A stretch of DNA of 64,000 nucleotides from Autumnicola sp041679265 (GTDB lineage Bacteria; Bacteroidota; Bacteroidia; Flavobacteriales; Flavobacteriaceae), in NCBI RefSeq assembly GCF_041679265.1, contig NZ_JBGFSM010000017.1, positions 20,520 to 84,519 of the forward strand. The letters are read 5' to 3'. The position numbers and the translations under genes were made by a program. Positions 18,517 through 27,934 of the stretch are shown here, in pieces; position 1 is the first letter of the stretch; each line of letters starts with the position of its first letter. The notes beneath the pieces are model-generated. The model ran no database searches and was not told where the DNA came from. It saw nothing but the letters and a program-made list of their open reading frames with translations.

Positions 18517-21500
18517 ATGTCTTTTAGAATTAAGATCCCTTTTGTAGTTCTGGCCTTTGGATGCATAGTTTTCTCCTGCTCCAGAGAGAAAAAGGATAAA
18601 ACCTTACAATTCCAACAGCTTGATAAGGAGCTTACCGGGATCACTTTTCAAAACACAGTTACAGAAAATGACAGCCTTAACTTCTTTACCTATTCTTACA
18701 TCTACCTTGGAGGAGGAGTAGCAACAGGAGACATTAATAATGATGGCCTGGCAGATCTTTTTTTTACGGGTAATATGGTGCCTAACAAACTTTATCTTAA
18801 TAAAGGCAATCTCACTTTTGAAGATATTACGGAAAAGGCAGGAGTTACCGGTGATAAAAGATGGTTTACCGGAGTCACCATGGCCGATGTTAATAATGAT
18901 GGTTTCCTGGACATTTATTGTTCTGTAGGAGGAATGGATAAACCCAAAAAAAATATTTTATACATTAACAATACCGATGGCACTTTTACAGATAAAGCAG
19001 CAGAATATGGAGTTGATGATGAAGGCAACAGCATCCAGGCTACTTTTTTTGATTACGATCTGGACGGGGACCTGGATCTTTACGTGGCTAATTATCCTCC
19101 TACTCCTTTTAGTGCCAATAACGAATTCTATAAGTTTAAAACAGAAAATGTAAAGGAGGTTGAAACAGACCATTTATACCGGAATGACGGCGGGCATTAT
19201 ACTAATGTTACCGATGCATCCGGATTAAGATCTTTTGGCCTTACTTTAAGCGCCACTGTAGGCGATCTGAATGAAGATGGATGGCCAGACCTCTATGTCT
19301 CCAATGACTTTAGTACTCCAGATTATCTTTACCTCAACAACCAGGACGGTACTTTTAAGGAAGTCGTAAAACAGGCTACCCGCCAGACATCTTTCTACGG
19401 AATGGGAGCAGATATTGGGGATTATAACAATGACGGCTTCCTGGACATCCTGCAGGTAGATATGGCCCCAAAAAATAACCGCAGGGCCAAATCTAATATG
19501 TCCAGTATGAATCCAGGCATTTTTTGGAGCACCGTAAATAATGGATTTCATTACCAGTATATGCAAAATACCCTGCAAACCAATTCAGGAGTTATACTGG
19601 ATAGCATACCTCAATACAGCAACACTTCACGCCTTGCCGGTTTATCTTCTACAGACTGGAGCTGGGGACCACTTTTTGCCGACTTTGATAATGACGGGCT
19701 AAAAGATGTTTTTGTATCCAATGGTACAAGGAGGGAAATCAACAACCGCGACTTTTTCAACAAGCTGGCGCAAGATCCTAATAAAAGGGATAGCCTGCTT
19801 CAAAAGAACCTCGCTATTCCTTCAGAAAAAATAGATAACTTTATTTTCCGGAACAAGGGAGACCTTACTTTTGAAAGAACCAATGAAGAATGGGGAATAT
19901 CATATAAAGGCTTTTCCAATGGTTCTGTTTATGTAGACCTGGATAATGACGGAGATCTGGAAATTGTGACCAATAATATAGATGATTATGCTTCTGTTTT
20001 TGAAAATAACAATGTTAATGGAAATAACTACCTGGATTTCAATTTAAAAGGACCGGCACAAAACCTTAATGGGTTGGGCACCAGGATCTATGTAACCACT
20101 TCCAAAGACACCCAAATGCAGGAACTTACCCTTAGCCGTGGCTTTCAGTCTTCCATAGCACCAAAGATACATTTTGGGGTAGGCAAGGAAAACACGGTTA
20201 AAGAAGTAAAAGTAATATGGCCCGATAAAAAAATACAAATCCTGAAGGCCGTCCCGGTAAACAAACTTATGGAACTGGATTATGCTAATTCTACTATTCC
20301 TGAAGATATAGCTGCCAAACACCGAACTCCCTTATTTACCACCATTAAGGCAGATTCCATGGGATTGGAACATAAGCATATAGAAAATTATTATAACGAT
20401 TTTGAAAAAGAAATCCTACTGCCTCATAAAACTTCCATGTTTGGGCCCGCGCTGGCAGTTGGAGATCTGAATGGTGACGGGCTGGAAGACCTCTACATTG
20501 GTGGGGCTTCCAACTATCCCGCAGGCATTTATTTCCAGGGTGAAAACGGATTTGAAAAACAGGATTTCCCGGATATCAGCAATGATAAAAAATATGAAGA
20601 TCTGGGGGCGCTTATATTTGATGCCGATAATGATGGAGATATGGATTTGTATGTGGTAAGCGGGGGAAATGAGTTTCATAAAGATTCAGAAAGGCTACAG
20701 GACCGCCTATATGTAAACGAGAATGGTAATTTCAAAAAATCTTCCACCGCCCTGCCGCAGATGATCACCAGCGGATCCCGGGTTTATGCCGAAGATTTTG
20801 ATAAGGATGGAGACCTGGACCTTTTTGTTGGTGGCCGGTTGGTGCCAGGCAATTATCCCTCTCCCGCAGATAGCTACCTGCTGGAGAACAAATCCCAAAA
20901 AGGCATTCCAAAATTTGAAAATATTACCAGTACCGCAGCTCCAGGATTTAAAAAGCTGGGCCTGGTAACCAGTGCCAGCTGGACAGATTTTGATGGTGAC
21001 GGATGGACAGACCTTATTATTGCAGGAGAATGGATGCCTATTAAGGTTTTTAAAAACGAAGAAGGGAATTTTGTAGATATTACCCGGCAAATGGGCCTGG
21101 ATGATACCACGGGGTGGTGGTTTAGCCTTCAGGCGGGAGATTTTGACCAGGATGGCGATATGGATTTTATTGCGGGCAATCTCGGCCTAAACTATAAATA
21201 TCAGGCAAAGGAAAAGGAGACTTTTGACATCTACTTCTACGACTTCGATAACAATAATGAAAAAGATATTGTGTTAAGTTATTTTAATGACGGGGAGAAA
21301 TTCCCGGTGAGGGGCAGGGAATGTTCCTCTCAGCAAATGCCTGGAATAAAATATAAGTTCAAGAATTACCAGTCCTTTTCAGAAGCCACCCTTGAAGATA
21401 TTTATACTGAAGAATATTTAGAAGATGCATTACATTACCAGGTGAAATCTTTTGCAAGCTTGTATATAGAGAATGCAGGGGGTGTTTTTAAATTACATAA

Positions 21501-21912
21501 ATTACCTGTGGAAGCTCAAATTTCCAGCATTAACCAGGTACTTATAGAAGATTTTGATCATGACGGGCATCCTGATGCATTAATTGCAGGAAATTTGTAT
21601 AGTTCCGAAATTGAGACTCCCCGCGCAGATGCAGGGATGGGATTATTTCTTAAAGGAAATGGAAAAGGAGGATTTGAAGCTGTGCCCGCCAGAAGAAGCG
21701 GCTTTTTTGTACCGGGGGACGTAAAAGACATGGCCCTGCTCCATACTCCGGAAGGAACTTATGTGGTAGCAGCAAAAAACAATGATTTTATCCAGATAAT
21801 AAAATTGAATAAAAAGCAAAACACTCTCCTTACGTCAGGGAAAGAAGAACGCAAAGAGAACCTGAAAAATCAGGATGCCATAACTCAGAATATTCAGTTT
21901 TTGAGCAATTAA
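18517..21912 (+). CDS. FG-GAP/VCBS repeat lipoprotein with ASPIC/UnbV domain
   Basis: A 1131-residue lipoprotein (lipid cysteine 21 in CIVFSCSREK). It contains many FG-GAP/VCBS-type calcium-binding blades with DxDxDG-like loops (GDINNDGLADLFFTG, DYDLDGDLDLYVANY, DFDNDGLKDVFVSNG), forming a probable beta-propeller. A central ASPIC/UnbV domain (about 505-590: GLGTRIYV through IHFGVGKENTVKEVKVIWPD) and a second set of FG-GAP blades follow. Proteins of this design often sit beside SusCD in marine Flavobacteriaceae and are assumed to be surface binding or scaffold proteins. No catalytic residues are recognised. It is followed 84 bp later by the Tat-exported TIM-barrel protein. Confidence 0.88.
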   Translation: MSFRIKIPFVVLAFGCIVFSCSREKKDKTLQFQQLDKELTGITFQNTVTENDSLNFFTYSYIYLGGGVATGDINNDGLADLFFTGNMVPNKLYLNKGNLTFEDITEKAGVTGDKRWFTGVTMADVNNDGFLDIYCSVGGMDKPKKNILYINNTDGTFTDKAAEYGVDDEGNSIQATFFDYDLDGDLDLYVANYPPTPFSANNEFYKFKTENVKEVETDHLYRNDGGHYTNVTDASGLRSFGLTLSATVGDLNEDGWPDLYVSNDFSTPDYLYLNNQDGTFKEVVKQATRQTSFYGMGADIGDYNNDGFLDILQVDMAPKNNRRAKSNMSSMNPGIFWSTVNNGFHYQYMQNTLQTNSGVILDSIPQYSNTSRLAGLSSTDWSWGPLFADFDNDGLKDVFVSNGTRREINNRDFFNKLAQDPNKRDSLLQKNLAIPSEKIDNFIFRNKGDLTFERTNEEWGISYKGFSNGSVYVDLDNDGDLEIVTNNIDDYASVFENNNVNGNNYLDFNLKGPAQNLNGLGTRIYVTTSKDTQMQELTLSRGFQSSIAPKIHFGVGKENTVKEVKVIWPDKKIQILKAVPVNKLMELDYANSTIPEDIAAKHRTPLFTTIKADSMGLEHKHIENYYNDFEKEILLPHKTSMFGPALAVGDLNGDGLEDLYIGGASNYPAGIYFQGENGFEKQDFPDISNDKKYEDLGALIFDADNDGDMDLYVVSGGNEFHKDSERLQDRLYVNENGNFKKSSTALPQMITSGSRVYAEDFDKDGDLDLFVGGRLVPGNYPSPADSYLLENKSQKGIPKFENITSTAAPGFKKLGLVTSASWTDFDGDGWTDLIIAGEWMPIKVFKNEEGNFVDITRQMGLDDTTGWWFSLQAGDFDQDGDMDFIAGNLGLNYKYQAKEKETFDIYFYDFDNNNEKDIVLSYFNDGEKFPVRGRECSSQQMPGIKYKFKNYQSFSEATLEDIYTEEYLEDALHYQVKSFASLYIENAGGVFKLHKLPVEAQISSINQVLIEDFDHDGHPDALIAGNLYSSEIETPRADAGMGLFLKGNGKGGFEAVPARRSGFFVPGDVKDMALLHTPEGTYVVAAKNNDFIQIIKLNKKQNTLLTSGKEERKENLKNQDAITQNIQFLSN

Positions 21913-21995
21913 TCCCGTTAAAAAATAACTGAAAGAGAAAATTTTTGGAATATTTAATTAACTTCTAAACTTTTTAGAAAAACAAAATAAACATC

Positions 21996-22865
21996 ATGAT
22001 ACATAGAAGAACATTTCTAAAACAATCTGGCCTCGCACTTGCGGCTACTACACTTTTGCCCGGAAGCATCTTTGCCGGCAACAGCAAACACAATGTGGGC
22101 CTACAGCTATATTCCCTGCGGGAATCCCTTCCTCAGGATGTAAAAGGAACCCTTGAGAAAATAGCCAAAGTGGGCTTTAACGAGGTGGAAACCTACGGCT
22201 ATTCCACAGATAATGGATTTTGGGGCACCAGCCTTAAAGAATTCAGGAAAATGCTGGACGATAACGGACTATCTACCCCTAGCGGCCATTATGGAATGGA
22301 TCCTTACCTGAAGGAAAACGGCACCAAAGATGAGCTGATGCATGCCATAGAAGCCGCCAATACCCTGGAACAAAAATATGTTATTATTCCTTACCTTTCT
22401 GAAGGATTAAGGAACAACTACGGCAGGCTGGCCGATAAATTGAATGAAGCCGGGGAAGCATGTAAAAAAGCAGGTTTAAAACTGGCCTATCACAATCACG
22501 ATTTTGAATTTGATAAATTTGACGGGGAAACAGCTTATGAAATCATGCTGAAGAATACAGAAAAAGACCTGGTGTCTTTTGAAATGGATATTTACTGGGT
22601 GGTAAGAGCAGGCACAGATCCCGTAGCTTTAATTGAAAAATATCCCGGCAGGTTTCCACTATGGCATGTTAAAGACATGAGCAAAACCAATCACGAACTG
22701 AATACCGAAATTGGAAATGGCTCTATAGATTACAACAAGATCTTTGATCATCAGAAAAAATCAGGGGCAAAACATTTAATCCTGGAACAGGAAAATTTTG
22801 AAATGGAGCCGTATAAAAGCCTGACAGAGAGCTATAATTATATTCAGCAGGAACTGCTGGGTTAA
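21996..22865 (+). CDS. Tat-exported sugar phosphate isomerase/epimerase-like TIM barrel
   Basis: A 289-residue AP_endonuc_2 / xylose-isomerase-like TIM barrel. The N-terminus carries a twin-arginine signal (HRRTFLKQSG, then a hydrophobic run ending IFAG), so the folded protein should be exported to the periplasm, probably with its metal bound. Core motifs are GLQLYSLRESL, the YHNHDFEFDKF metal-site segment, MDIYWVVRAGTDP, WHVKDM and LILEQENFE. Relatives act on sugars or keto-sugars; the substrate here is unknown. It is the last gene of SusCD locus 1 and ends at a strong terminator. Confidence 0.85.
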   Translation: MIHRRTFLKQSGLALAATTLLPGSIFAGNSKHNVGLQLYSLRESLPQDVKGTLEKIAKVGFNEVETYGYSTDNGFWGTSLKEFRKMLDDNGLSTPSGHYGMDPYLKENGTKDELMHAIEAANTLEQKYVIIPYLSEGLRNNYGRLADKLNEAGEACKKAGLKLAYHNHDFEFDKFDGETAYEIMLKNTEKDLVSFEMDIYWVVRAGTDPVALIEKYPGRFPLWHVKDMSKTNHELNTEIGNGSIDYNKIFDHQKKSGAKHLILEQENFEMEPYKSLTESYNYIQQELLG

Positions 22866-22894
22866 ATCTACGATAAGATTAAAATATATTGAGT

Positions 22895-22945
22895 TTTCTA
22901 TTGCTGAAGTAAAACAAATAAAACTTCAGCAATAGAAAGCTTTTT
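22895..22945. terminator. Strong terminator between two convergent SusCD loci
   Basis: TTTCTATTGCTGAAGT (22895-22910) is a perfect 16-bp inverted match to ACTTCAGCAATAGAAA (22923-22938), with a 12-nt loop and GC followed by TTTTT. It ends the plus-strand SusCD locus 1 and may also stop transcripts from the facing minus-strand laminarin locus. Confidence 0.85.
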
Positions 22946-23044
22946 CTTCTACTTCCCGGCATTCTAACCAATCTTTACGACATTTTCAGCTACTTTGATA
23001 TGATAACAATTCTGCGCAAAAAATTTCTTACCAGCTCTCCTCTT

Positions 23045-23923
23045 CTATTGCGTTACAAGTACCCAGTCTATTAGAACCTTTGCTTTTCCATCCTTAATAA
23101 GCTGAACCGTAGCTTCTGGAATTCCCGGGTATGGCTCCTCCACGCCATTGGTCTTTTCAGGATACGCACCGCCTAAAGCCAGGTTCAAAATTAAATATTT
23201 AGGATTATCAAAAGCCCAATTTCCATAATGCTCTACCATTTCCCTTGTGACCCTGTAAACCAATCTGTTGTCCACCTTAAAACTCAATCCCTGTGAGTCC
23301 CAGTCTACCGAATATACATGCCACCCCGTGACATCCTCCCCTTCAGAAAAATAATATTTATTTACCAGCGGGGTCTCTCCAGAATAACCAGGGCCGTGAA
23401 GTGCCACCCCAATCCAATCGGTTTCGCCTACGTATTCCATGATATCAATTTCTCCTGTGGCCGGCCAGTTTCCTCCTCCAAGGGCCCAGAATGCAGGCCA
23501 AAAGCCTGAACCTGCCGGCAGTTTCATCCTGGCAGCAGCTGTACCATAGGTAAACATTACTTTATCCCTGGTATTGATCCTTCCGGAGATAAAATCAAAA
23601 TTTTTCCCGTTGATGGCTCCAAAATTTGGTGCATAAAGCGCTTTTAAAACCAAGGCCCCATTTTTTGCCCCCATGGCCTCTTCTTCCTTTTCCAGGTAAA
23701 TTGTAGCGGAAGAATCTATATAAACCTGTTGCTCATTGTTCACGTGAAAATCTGCACCAACTACATTCCAGCTCGTCCGGTCCAGCTCAACATTAGAAAA
23801 ATCCTCGAAAAAAATGGTATCTGTATCTTTTTGAACATTCTCATTTACGGGTTGAGCCTGTAGCATTTCGGCGGCTAAAAAAGCCGTGATCAAAAATAAA
23901 ATCTGTAGATAAATATTACGCAT
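23045..23923 (-). CDS. Glycoside hydrolase family 16 (beta-glucanase), distal copy
   Basis: Secreted GH16 endo-beta-glucanase of 292 residues with a Sec signal peptide (about 1-23, ending LQAQ). The catalytic motif is E158-I-D160-I-M-E163 (GEIDIMEYVG), with nucleophile E158 and acid/base E163, preceded by the substrate-cleft segment GFWPAFWALGG. The extra Met in the motif is the form seen in laminarinases. An insertion (GPGYSGETPLVNKYYF) replaces the short HYP loop of the neighbouring GH16, so specificity may differ. It is the last gene of the laminarin locus, 227 bp from its neighbour, with a hairpin in the gap. Confidence 0.9.
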   Translation of the reverse strand: MRNIYLQILFLITAFLAAEMLQAQPVNENVQKDTDTIFFEDFSNVELDRTSWNVVGADFHVNNEQQVYIDSSATIYLEKEEEAMGAKNGALVLKALYAPNFGAINGKNFDFISGRINTRDKVMFTYGTAAARMKLPAGSGFWPAFWALGGGNWPATGEIDIMEYVGETDWIGVALHGPGYSGETPLVNKYYFSEGEDVTGWHVYSVDWDSQGLSFKVDNRLVYRVTREMVEHYGNWAFDNPKYLILNLALGGAYPEKTNGVEEPYPGIPEATVQLIKDGKAKVLIDWVLVTQ

Positions 23924-24022
23924 TTTTCATAGCTTTTAGAATTATGTAGTCACTGGAAAAACAGCCGAAATCTTTAAAGGACTATAACTAGTGGTTTGAT
24001 TTCAAATTCCCCAAAGTGCTAT

Positions 24023-24058
24023 AAAAACCTTCAAAAAAAATACACCTATAAGGTTTTT
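24023..24058 (-). terminator. Hairpin between the two distal GH16 genes
   Basis: AAAAACCTT (24023-24031) and AAGGTTTTT (24050-24058) form a perfect 9-bp stem with an 18-nt loop. Read on the minus strand it ends in a T-run, so it may terminate or attenuate transcription before the last GH16. Confidence 0.55.
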
Positions 24059-24150
24059 AAACCTTGCAGGATTTCCCATTTAATCCAATTTGATAGTTTT
24101 GTGACAAGACTGATAGTTACAAAAGATTAGACTTTTCCGGAACTTTAGTT

Positions 24151-24921
24151 TTACAGTTGTGTTACTTTTATATAATCTACATAGTATTTCTGCGGAAAAA
24201 TGGAATCATCTACTTCAGGGCCTCCAAAATTGCCGCCAACCGCCATATTAATCAGAAAGTAGAAGGCTTTCCGGAAAGGATAATATTCTTCATTATATTT
24301 TTCAGGAATAAAATTATAAACAGAATTTCCATCCACGAAAAATTCGATGTTATCGGCAGTCCATACCGCCTTAAAAATATGATATCCTTCTTCTATATCC
24401 TCAATAATGGTCTTTTTTGAGCTGGCATTCCCCGCATGATGGGCGGGATAATGTAGCGTGGTATAAACGGTATTCGGCTCGCGGCCCACATATTCCATAA
24501 TATCGATCTCTCCCGAAGCCGGCCAGCCAATTTCACCAATATCACTGCCCAGCATCCAGAAGGCAGGCCAGATCCCCTGCCCTGTTGCTACTTTTGCCTT
24601 AATTTCAATTTCACCATACTTAAACTCCACTTTATCTTTGGAATTGATCTTTCCGGAATAATACTTATCTCCATCTTTAACCGCAGTAATAACCAGTTTG
24701 CCGTCCGCTACCTCAACGTATTTGCGGTCATAAACCTGGCGCTCGTTATTACCCCAGCCGCAAAGGTTGGGACATCCGTCTCCTTCTTCATAGCTCCAGT
24801 TTTCCATATTCAGCTTATTGCCATCAAAGTTTTCTTCGAAGATCACTTTTTGGGCCTTGATTGAAAGCGGAAGCAGCGCGATTGCTAAAACTGCTATCCA
24901 AAATTTGCCTTTTTTCATCAT
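24151..24921 (-). CDS. Glycoside hydrolase family 16 laminarinase
   Basis: Secreted GH16 endo-1,3-beta-glucanase of 256 residues, made almost entirely of the catalytic jelly roll after a Sec signal (about 1-23). The catalytic motif is E138-I-D140-I-M-E143 (GEIDIMEYVG). WSYEEGDGCPNLCGWGNNERQVY and TTLHYPAHHAGN are typical of bacterial laminarinases. Without lipidation it is probably periplasmic or secreted, where it would shorten imported beta-1,3-glucan for the GH3 encoded upstream. The start at 24921 could be one codon later (double Met). Confidence 0.92.
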   Translation of the reverse strand: MMKKGKFWIAVLAIALLPLSIKAQKVIFEENFDGNKLNMENWSYEEGDGCPNLCGWGNNERQVYDRKYVEVADGKLVITAVKDGDKYYSGKINSKDKVEFKYGEIEIKAKVATGQGIWPAFWMLGSDIGEIGWPASGEIDIMEYVGREPNTVYTTLHYPAHHAGNASSKKTIIEDIEEGYHIFKAVWTADNIEFFVDGNSVYNFIPEKYNEEYYPFRKAFYFLINMAVGGNFGGPEVDDSIFPQKYYVDYIKVTQL

Positions 24922-25194
24922 ATTATTTTTTAAATTTTCATATTTCAGAATAATTCGTGTAGTTCACGAAGGAGATGCTGAAACAAGCATGGCTTGTCGG
25001 CAGACAGGTTATCATTGACGTTTTCTTTACAGTAACAAATTTTCCCTTCGATCATTAAAAATTCGTATTGTTTCATATTTGTTCATTTTTTTACCTGTGC
25101 ATTCCTCTCCCTACAATGGTCGGATTCAATAAAAACCAATCCTGTCATAAAAAAAATTGAAATTCATTTCAGCACAAAAGTTCCTATAAACTAT

Positions 25195-25389
25195 TTCTTT
25201 TTTGCATCGCCCAAAAAAGAAACAAAAAAGTCTAGGCTTACGAAAGCTTATCTAAATTTTTTGTTCAGCACCTAAATTTTAGGAACTCGCCACTGTAATT
25301 CAACTAAAGAGAGAAAAAGGTCAGGCTCAAACAACCTAAAATTTTACGGTGCTTTCACTTCAAATTTCACGCTAAGCTTTCGATAGGCC
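25195..25389. repeat. Long imperfect palindromic intergenic element
   Basis: In the 630-bp gap between GH3 and GH16, GGCTTACGAAAGCTTA (25235-25250) is mirrored by TAAGCTTTCGATAGGCC (25373-25389). Inside these, CAGCACCTAAATTTTAGGAAC (25267-25287) is mirrored by AACCTAAAATTTTACGGTGCT (25333-25353). The ~155-bp element could form a large cruciform or RNA hairpin. A leader rich in AAAAAAGAAACAAAAAAG precedes it. I recall similar sequences recurring between genes in Flavobacteriaceae, but copies elsewhere cannot be checked here. The rest of the gap (24922-25194 and 25390-25551) shows no gene. Confidence 0.6.
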
Positions 25390-25551
25390 CGGAGGAAATT
25401 ATAAAAGCTATAAAGTCAAAAACAATCCCTTTATCTAAAAAACTAAAAACAAAATAAACACAGTAGCTTCAAAGATATTTGATGAAAGGTTTAGGACGTA
25501 TCCCTGCGTGGGATAATGTTCTTATTATGGGTTTCAACATGACTGGACCTT

Positions 25552-27831
25552 TTACTTGTTCAGGGTGAACTGCGCTTTTTTTACATCCCTGGAATTTCCG
25601 CCGATAAACACGTTAAAATCCCCGGCTTCAGCTTCCCATTTTTGATTTGCAGTGTAAAATTCCAGCATTTTTTCATCTATACTGAATTCTACGGTTTTGC
25701 TTTCCCCGGGAGCAAGCTCAATCATTTTAAAGCCTTTAAGTTCCTTTACCGGCCGCGCCTTGCTGGCCACAAGATCCTGAAGGTACAGCTGCACGACTTC
25801 CTTTCCCTCCACGTCACCGGAATTGGTAACCGAAATACTGGCTGTAATTTCACCATTCTCATTCATTTCTTCTGAAGAAAGCTTCAGATCGCCATATTCA
25901 AAGGTGGTATAACTCAAGCCATAACCAAAAGGATACAGCGGATCTTTGCCAACATCGGTATAGGTGGAAAACGTCACGTGTTCTTCGCTATATGGGCGGC
26001 CGGTGCTTTTTTGATTATAATATAGCGGCTCCTGTCCCACTGCTTTTGGAAAAGAAACCGGAAGCTTGCCCGAAGGATTATATTTCCCGAACAAGACATC
26101 GGCTATGGCATGGCCACTTTCACTGCCCAGCTGCCATGCTTCCACAATAGCCGGCATTTTTTCTGCAGCCCAGGTAATTTCCATAGGCCTGCCGTTGATA
26201 AGCACCAAAACGATATTCTTATTCACCTTATAAATCTCCTGCAGCAATTCCTGCTGAAGCCCTGCCAGGCCAATTTTCGCCTGACTCCTTCCTTCTCCCG
26301 TCTGGAAAGCATCTTCTCCTAAAGCCATAAGCACCAGGTCGGCATTTTTGGCTTTTTCGATGGCTTCCGAAAAACCGGACCGATCGGTTTCATTGATCTT
26401 AAGCGGCATTAAAAAGCTTCTTTCCCCAATTCCCAATTTGGCACCTTCAGCATAGGTGATATTTACATCATCTCCTGCAGCTGCTTTAATACCTTCTAAT
26501 ACTGAAACCGCCGAATTTGCTTCTGCCTGGGCACGCCAGTTCCCTATAGGTGAATCTTTATCATCTGCCAGGGGCCCAATCACTGCTATATTTTTTACTG
26601 AAGGTTTTATGGGTAAAAGCTCATTTTCATTCTTTAGAAGAACGATGGACTTTTTAGCAATATCACGTGCCACTTCCCGGTGTTGTTCATAGGAAATTTC
26701 TTTGGCAAGGTCCGGGTTTGCGTAGCGGTAAGGATCTTCAAAAAGCCCCATTTTAAACTTGACCCGCAAAATTCTTTTTACGGCTTCATTGATAAGGCTC
26801 TCGTCTATTTTCCCCTCCTGCACTAGATCCATAAGGCCGGCTTCATAAGCGCCGCCTTCCATATCCATATCGCTGCCTGCTTTAAGGGCAATTTCTGCGG
26901 CCTGCTCTTTGTCTTTGGCAAAGCCGTGGTAGATCATCTCGGTGATAGAGCCCCAATCTGAAACCACGAATCCATCCCAGTTCCAGTCGCCTTTTAAGAT
27001 GTCGCGCTGCAGCATTTTGTTCCCGGTGGCCGGCGTACCGTCTATGGTATTAAAAGAGTTCATAAAAGTAGCCACTCCAACGTTTGCCGCAGCCTTAAAA
27101 GGAGGTAAGATCATATTATGAAGTTCGTTTTCTCCAATATTCACAGTATTGTAATCGCGCCCTCCTTCAGCAAAACCATAACCGGCAAAGTGCTTCGCGG
27201 TGGCGGCAATGGTGGTACTGTCGGCCAGGTCATCTCCCTGGTAGCCTTTCACTTTGGCTATTGCTACTAATGAAGTGAGATAAGGATCTTCGCCCGATCC
27301 TTCCATGATCCTTCCCCATCGTGCATCTCTTGAAACATCTATCATAGGCGAAAAAGTCCAGTTTACCCCATCGGCTACCGACTCTACCGCAGCAATACGC
27401 GCAGATTTTTCCATCGCCTCAAGGTCCCAGCTGGCAGTTTCCCCAAGGGGCACCGGGAAGATGGTTTTATAGCCGTGAATCACATCGTAACCAAACATCA
27501 ACGGAATTTTAATCCGGGAATTTTCCATGACCAGTTTTTGCGCTTCCCGCGTGGCATCTACAGAAAGAACGTTAAGCATCGCCCCTACAAGGCCTTTTTT
27601 AAGCTGTTCTTCCTTTTGCTTATTTCCAACTTCAGAAGCAGGGCCGGTAAGGTCCCAGCTCCCGTTATACTGCACCAGTTGCCCTATCTTTTCTTCAAGC
27701 GTCATCATAAAAAGTATAGAATCTACTTTGGATTCTACGTTTTTAACGGAGCTTTTGATATTTGAATTCTGGGCAGTGCTTACCAGCTGAGCGAGCAGCA
27801 GTAAGACGAGCAATATGCTATTTTTCTTCAT
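25552..27831 (-). CDS. bglX: Glycoside hydrolase family 3 beta-glucosidase
   Basis: Periplasmic GH3 beta-glucosidase of 759 residues with a Sec signal (about 1-20, ending VSTAQ). It releases glucose from the non-reducing end of beta-glucan oligomers. The catalytic nucleophile is D292 in GFVVSDWGSI; KHFAGYG, RDARWGRIMEGSGEDPYL and the C-terminal fibronectin III-like domain (from about residue 660) are all typical of BglX enzymes. In the laminarin locus it would finish oligosaccharides made by the GH16 enzymes. A nested hairpin lies between it and the upstream GH16 lipoprotein gene. Confidence 0.94.
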   Translation of the reverse strand: MKKNSILLVLLLLAQLVSTAQNSNIKSSVKNVESKVDSILFMMTLEEKIGQLVQYNGSWDLTGPASEVGNKQKEEQLKKGLVGAMLNVLSVDATREAQKLVMENSRIKIPLMFGYDVIHGYKTIFPVPLGETASWDLEAMEKSARIAAVESVADGVNWTFSPMIDVSRDARWGRIMEGSGEDPYLTSLVAIAKVKGYQGDDLADSTTIAATAKHFAGYGFAEGGRDYNTVNIGENELHNMILPPFKAAANVGVATFMNSFNTIDGTPATGNKMLQRDILKGDWNWDGFVVSDWGSITEMIYHGFAKDKEQAAEIALKAGSDMDMEGGAYEAGLMDLVQEGKIDESLINEAVKRILRVKFKMGLFEDPYRYANPDLAKEISYEQHREVARDIAKKSIVLLKNENELLPIKPSVKNIAVIGPLADDKDSPIGNWRAQAEANSAVSVLEGIKAAAGDDVNITYAEGAKLGIGERSFLMPLKINETDRSGFSEAIEKAKNADLVLMALGEDAFQTGEGRSQAKIGLAGLQQELLQEIYKVNKNIVLVLINGRPMEITWAAEKMPAIVEAWQLGSESGHAIADVLFGKYNPSGKLPVSFPKAVGQEPLYYNQKSTGRPYSEEHVTFSTYTDVGKDPLYPFGYGLSYTTFEYGDLKLSSEEMNENGEITASISVTNSGDVEGKEVVQLYLQDLVASKARPVKELKGFKMIELAPGESKTVEFSIDEKMLEFYTANQKWEAEAGDFNVFIGGNSRDVKKAQFTLNK

Positions 27832-27847
27832 CTTTGAGTAATAAAAA

Positions 27848-27916
27848 GCCTGTTTAAAAATTTATTTCCTTTCTATGCTGAATTTCTTCAGAAAAAAAAG
27901 CTTTTTTTAAACAGGC
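27848..27916 (-). terminator. Nested hairpin between GH16 lipoprotein and GH3 genes
   Basis: GCCTGTTTAAAAA (27848-27860) and TTTTTAAACAGGC (27904-27916) form a perfect 13-bp stem around a 43-nt loop with its own small stem (CTGAA/TTCAG). On the minus strand it is followed by TTTTTATT, the form of a rho-independent terminator. It could lower expression of the distal GH3 and GH16 genes relative to SusCD. Confidence 0.7.
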
Positions 27917-27934
27917 CTGTATTTAAATTATTTC

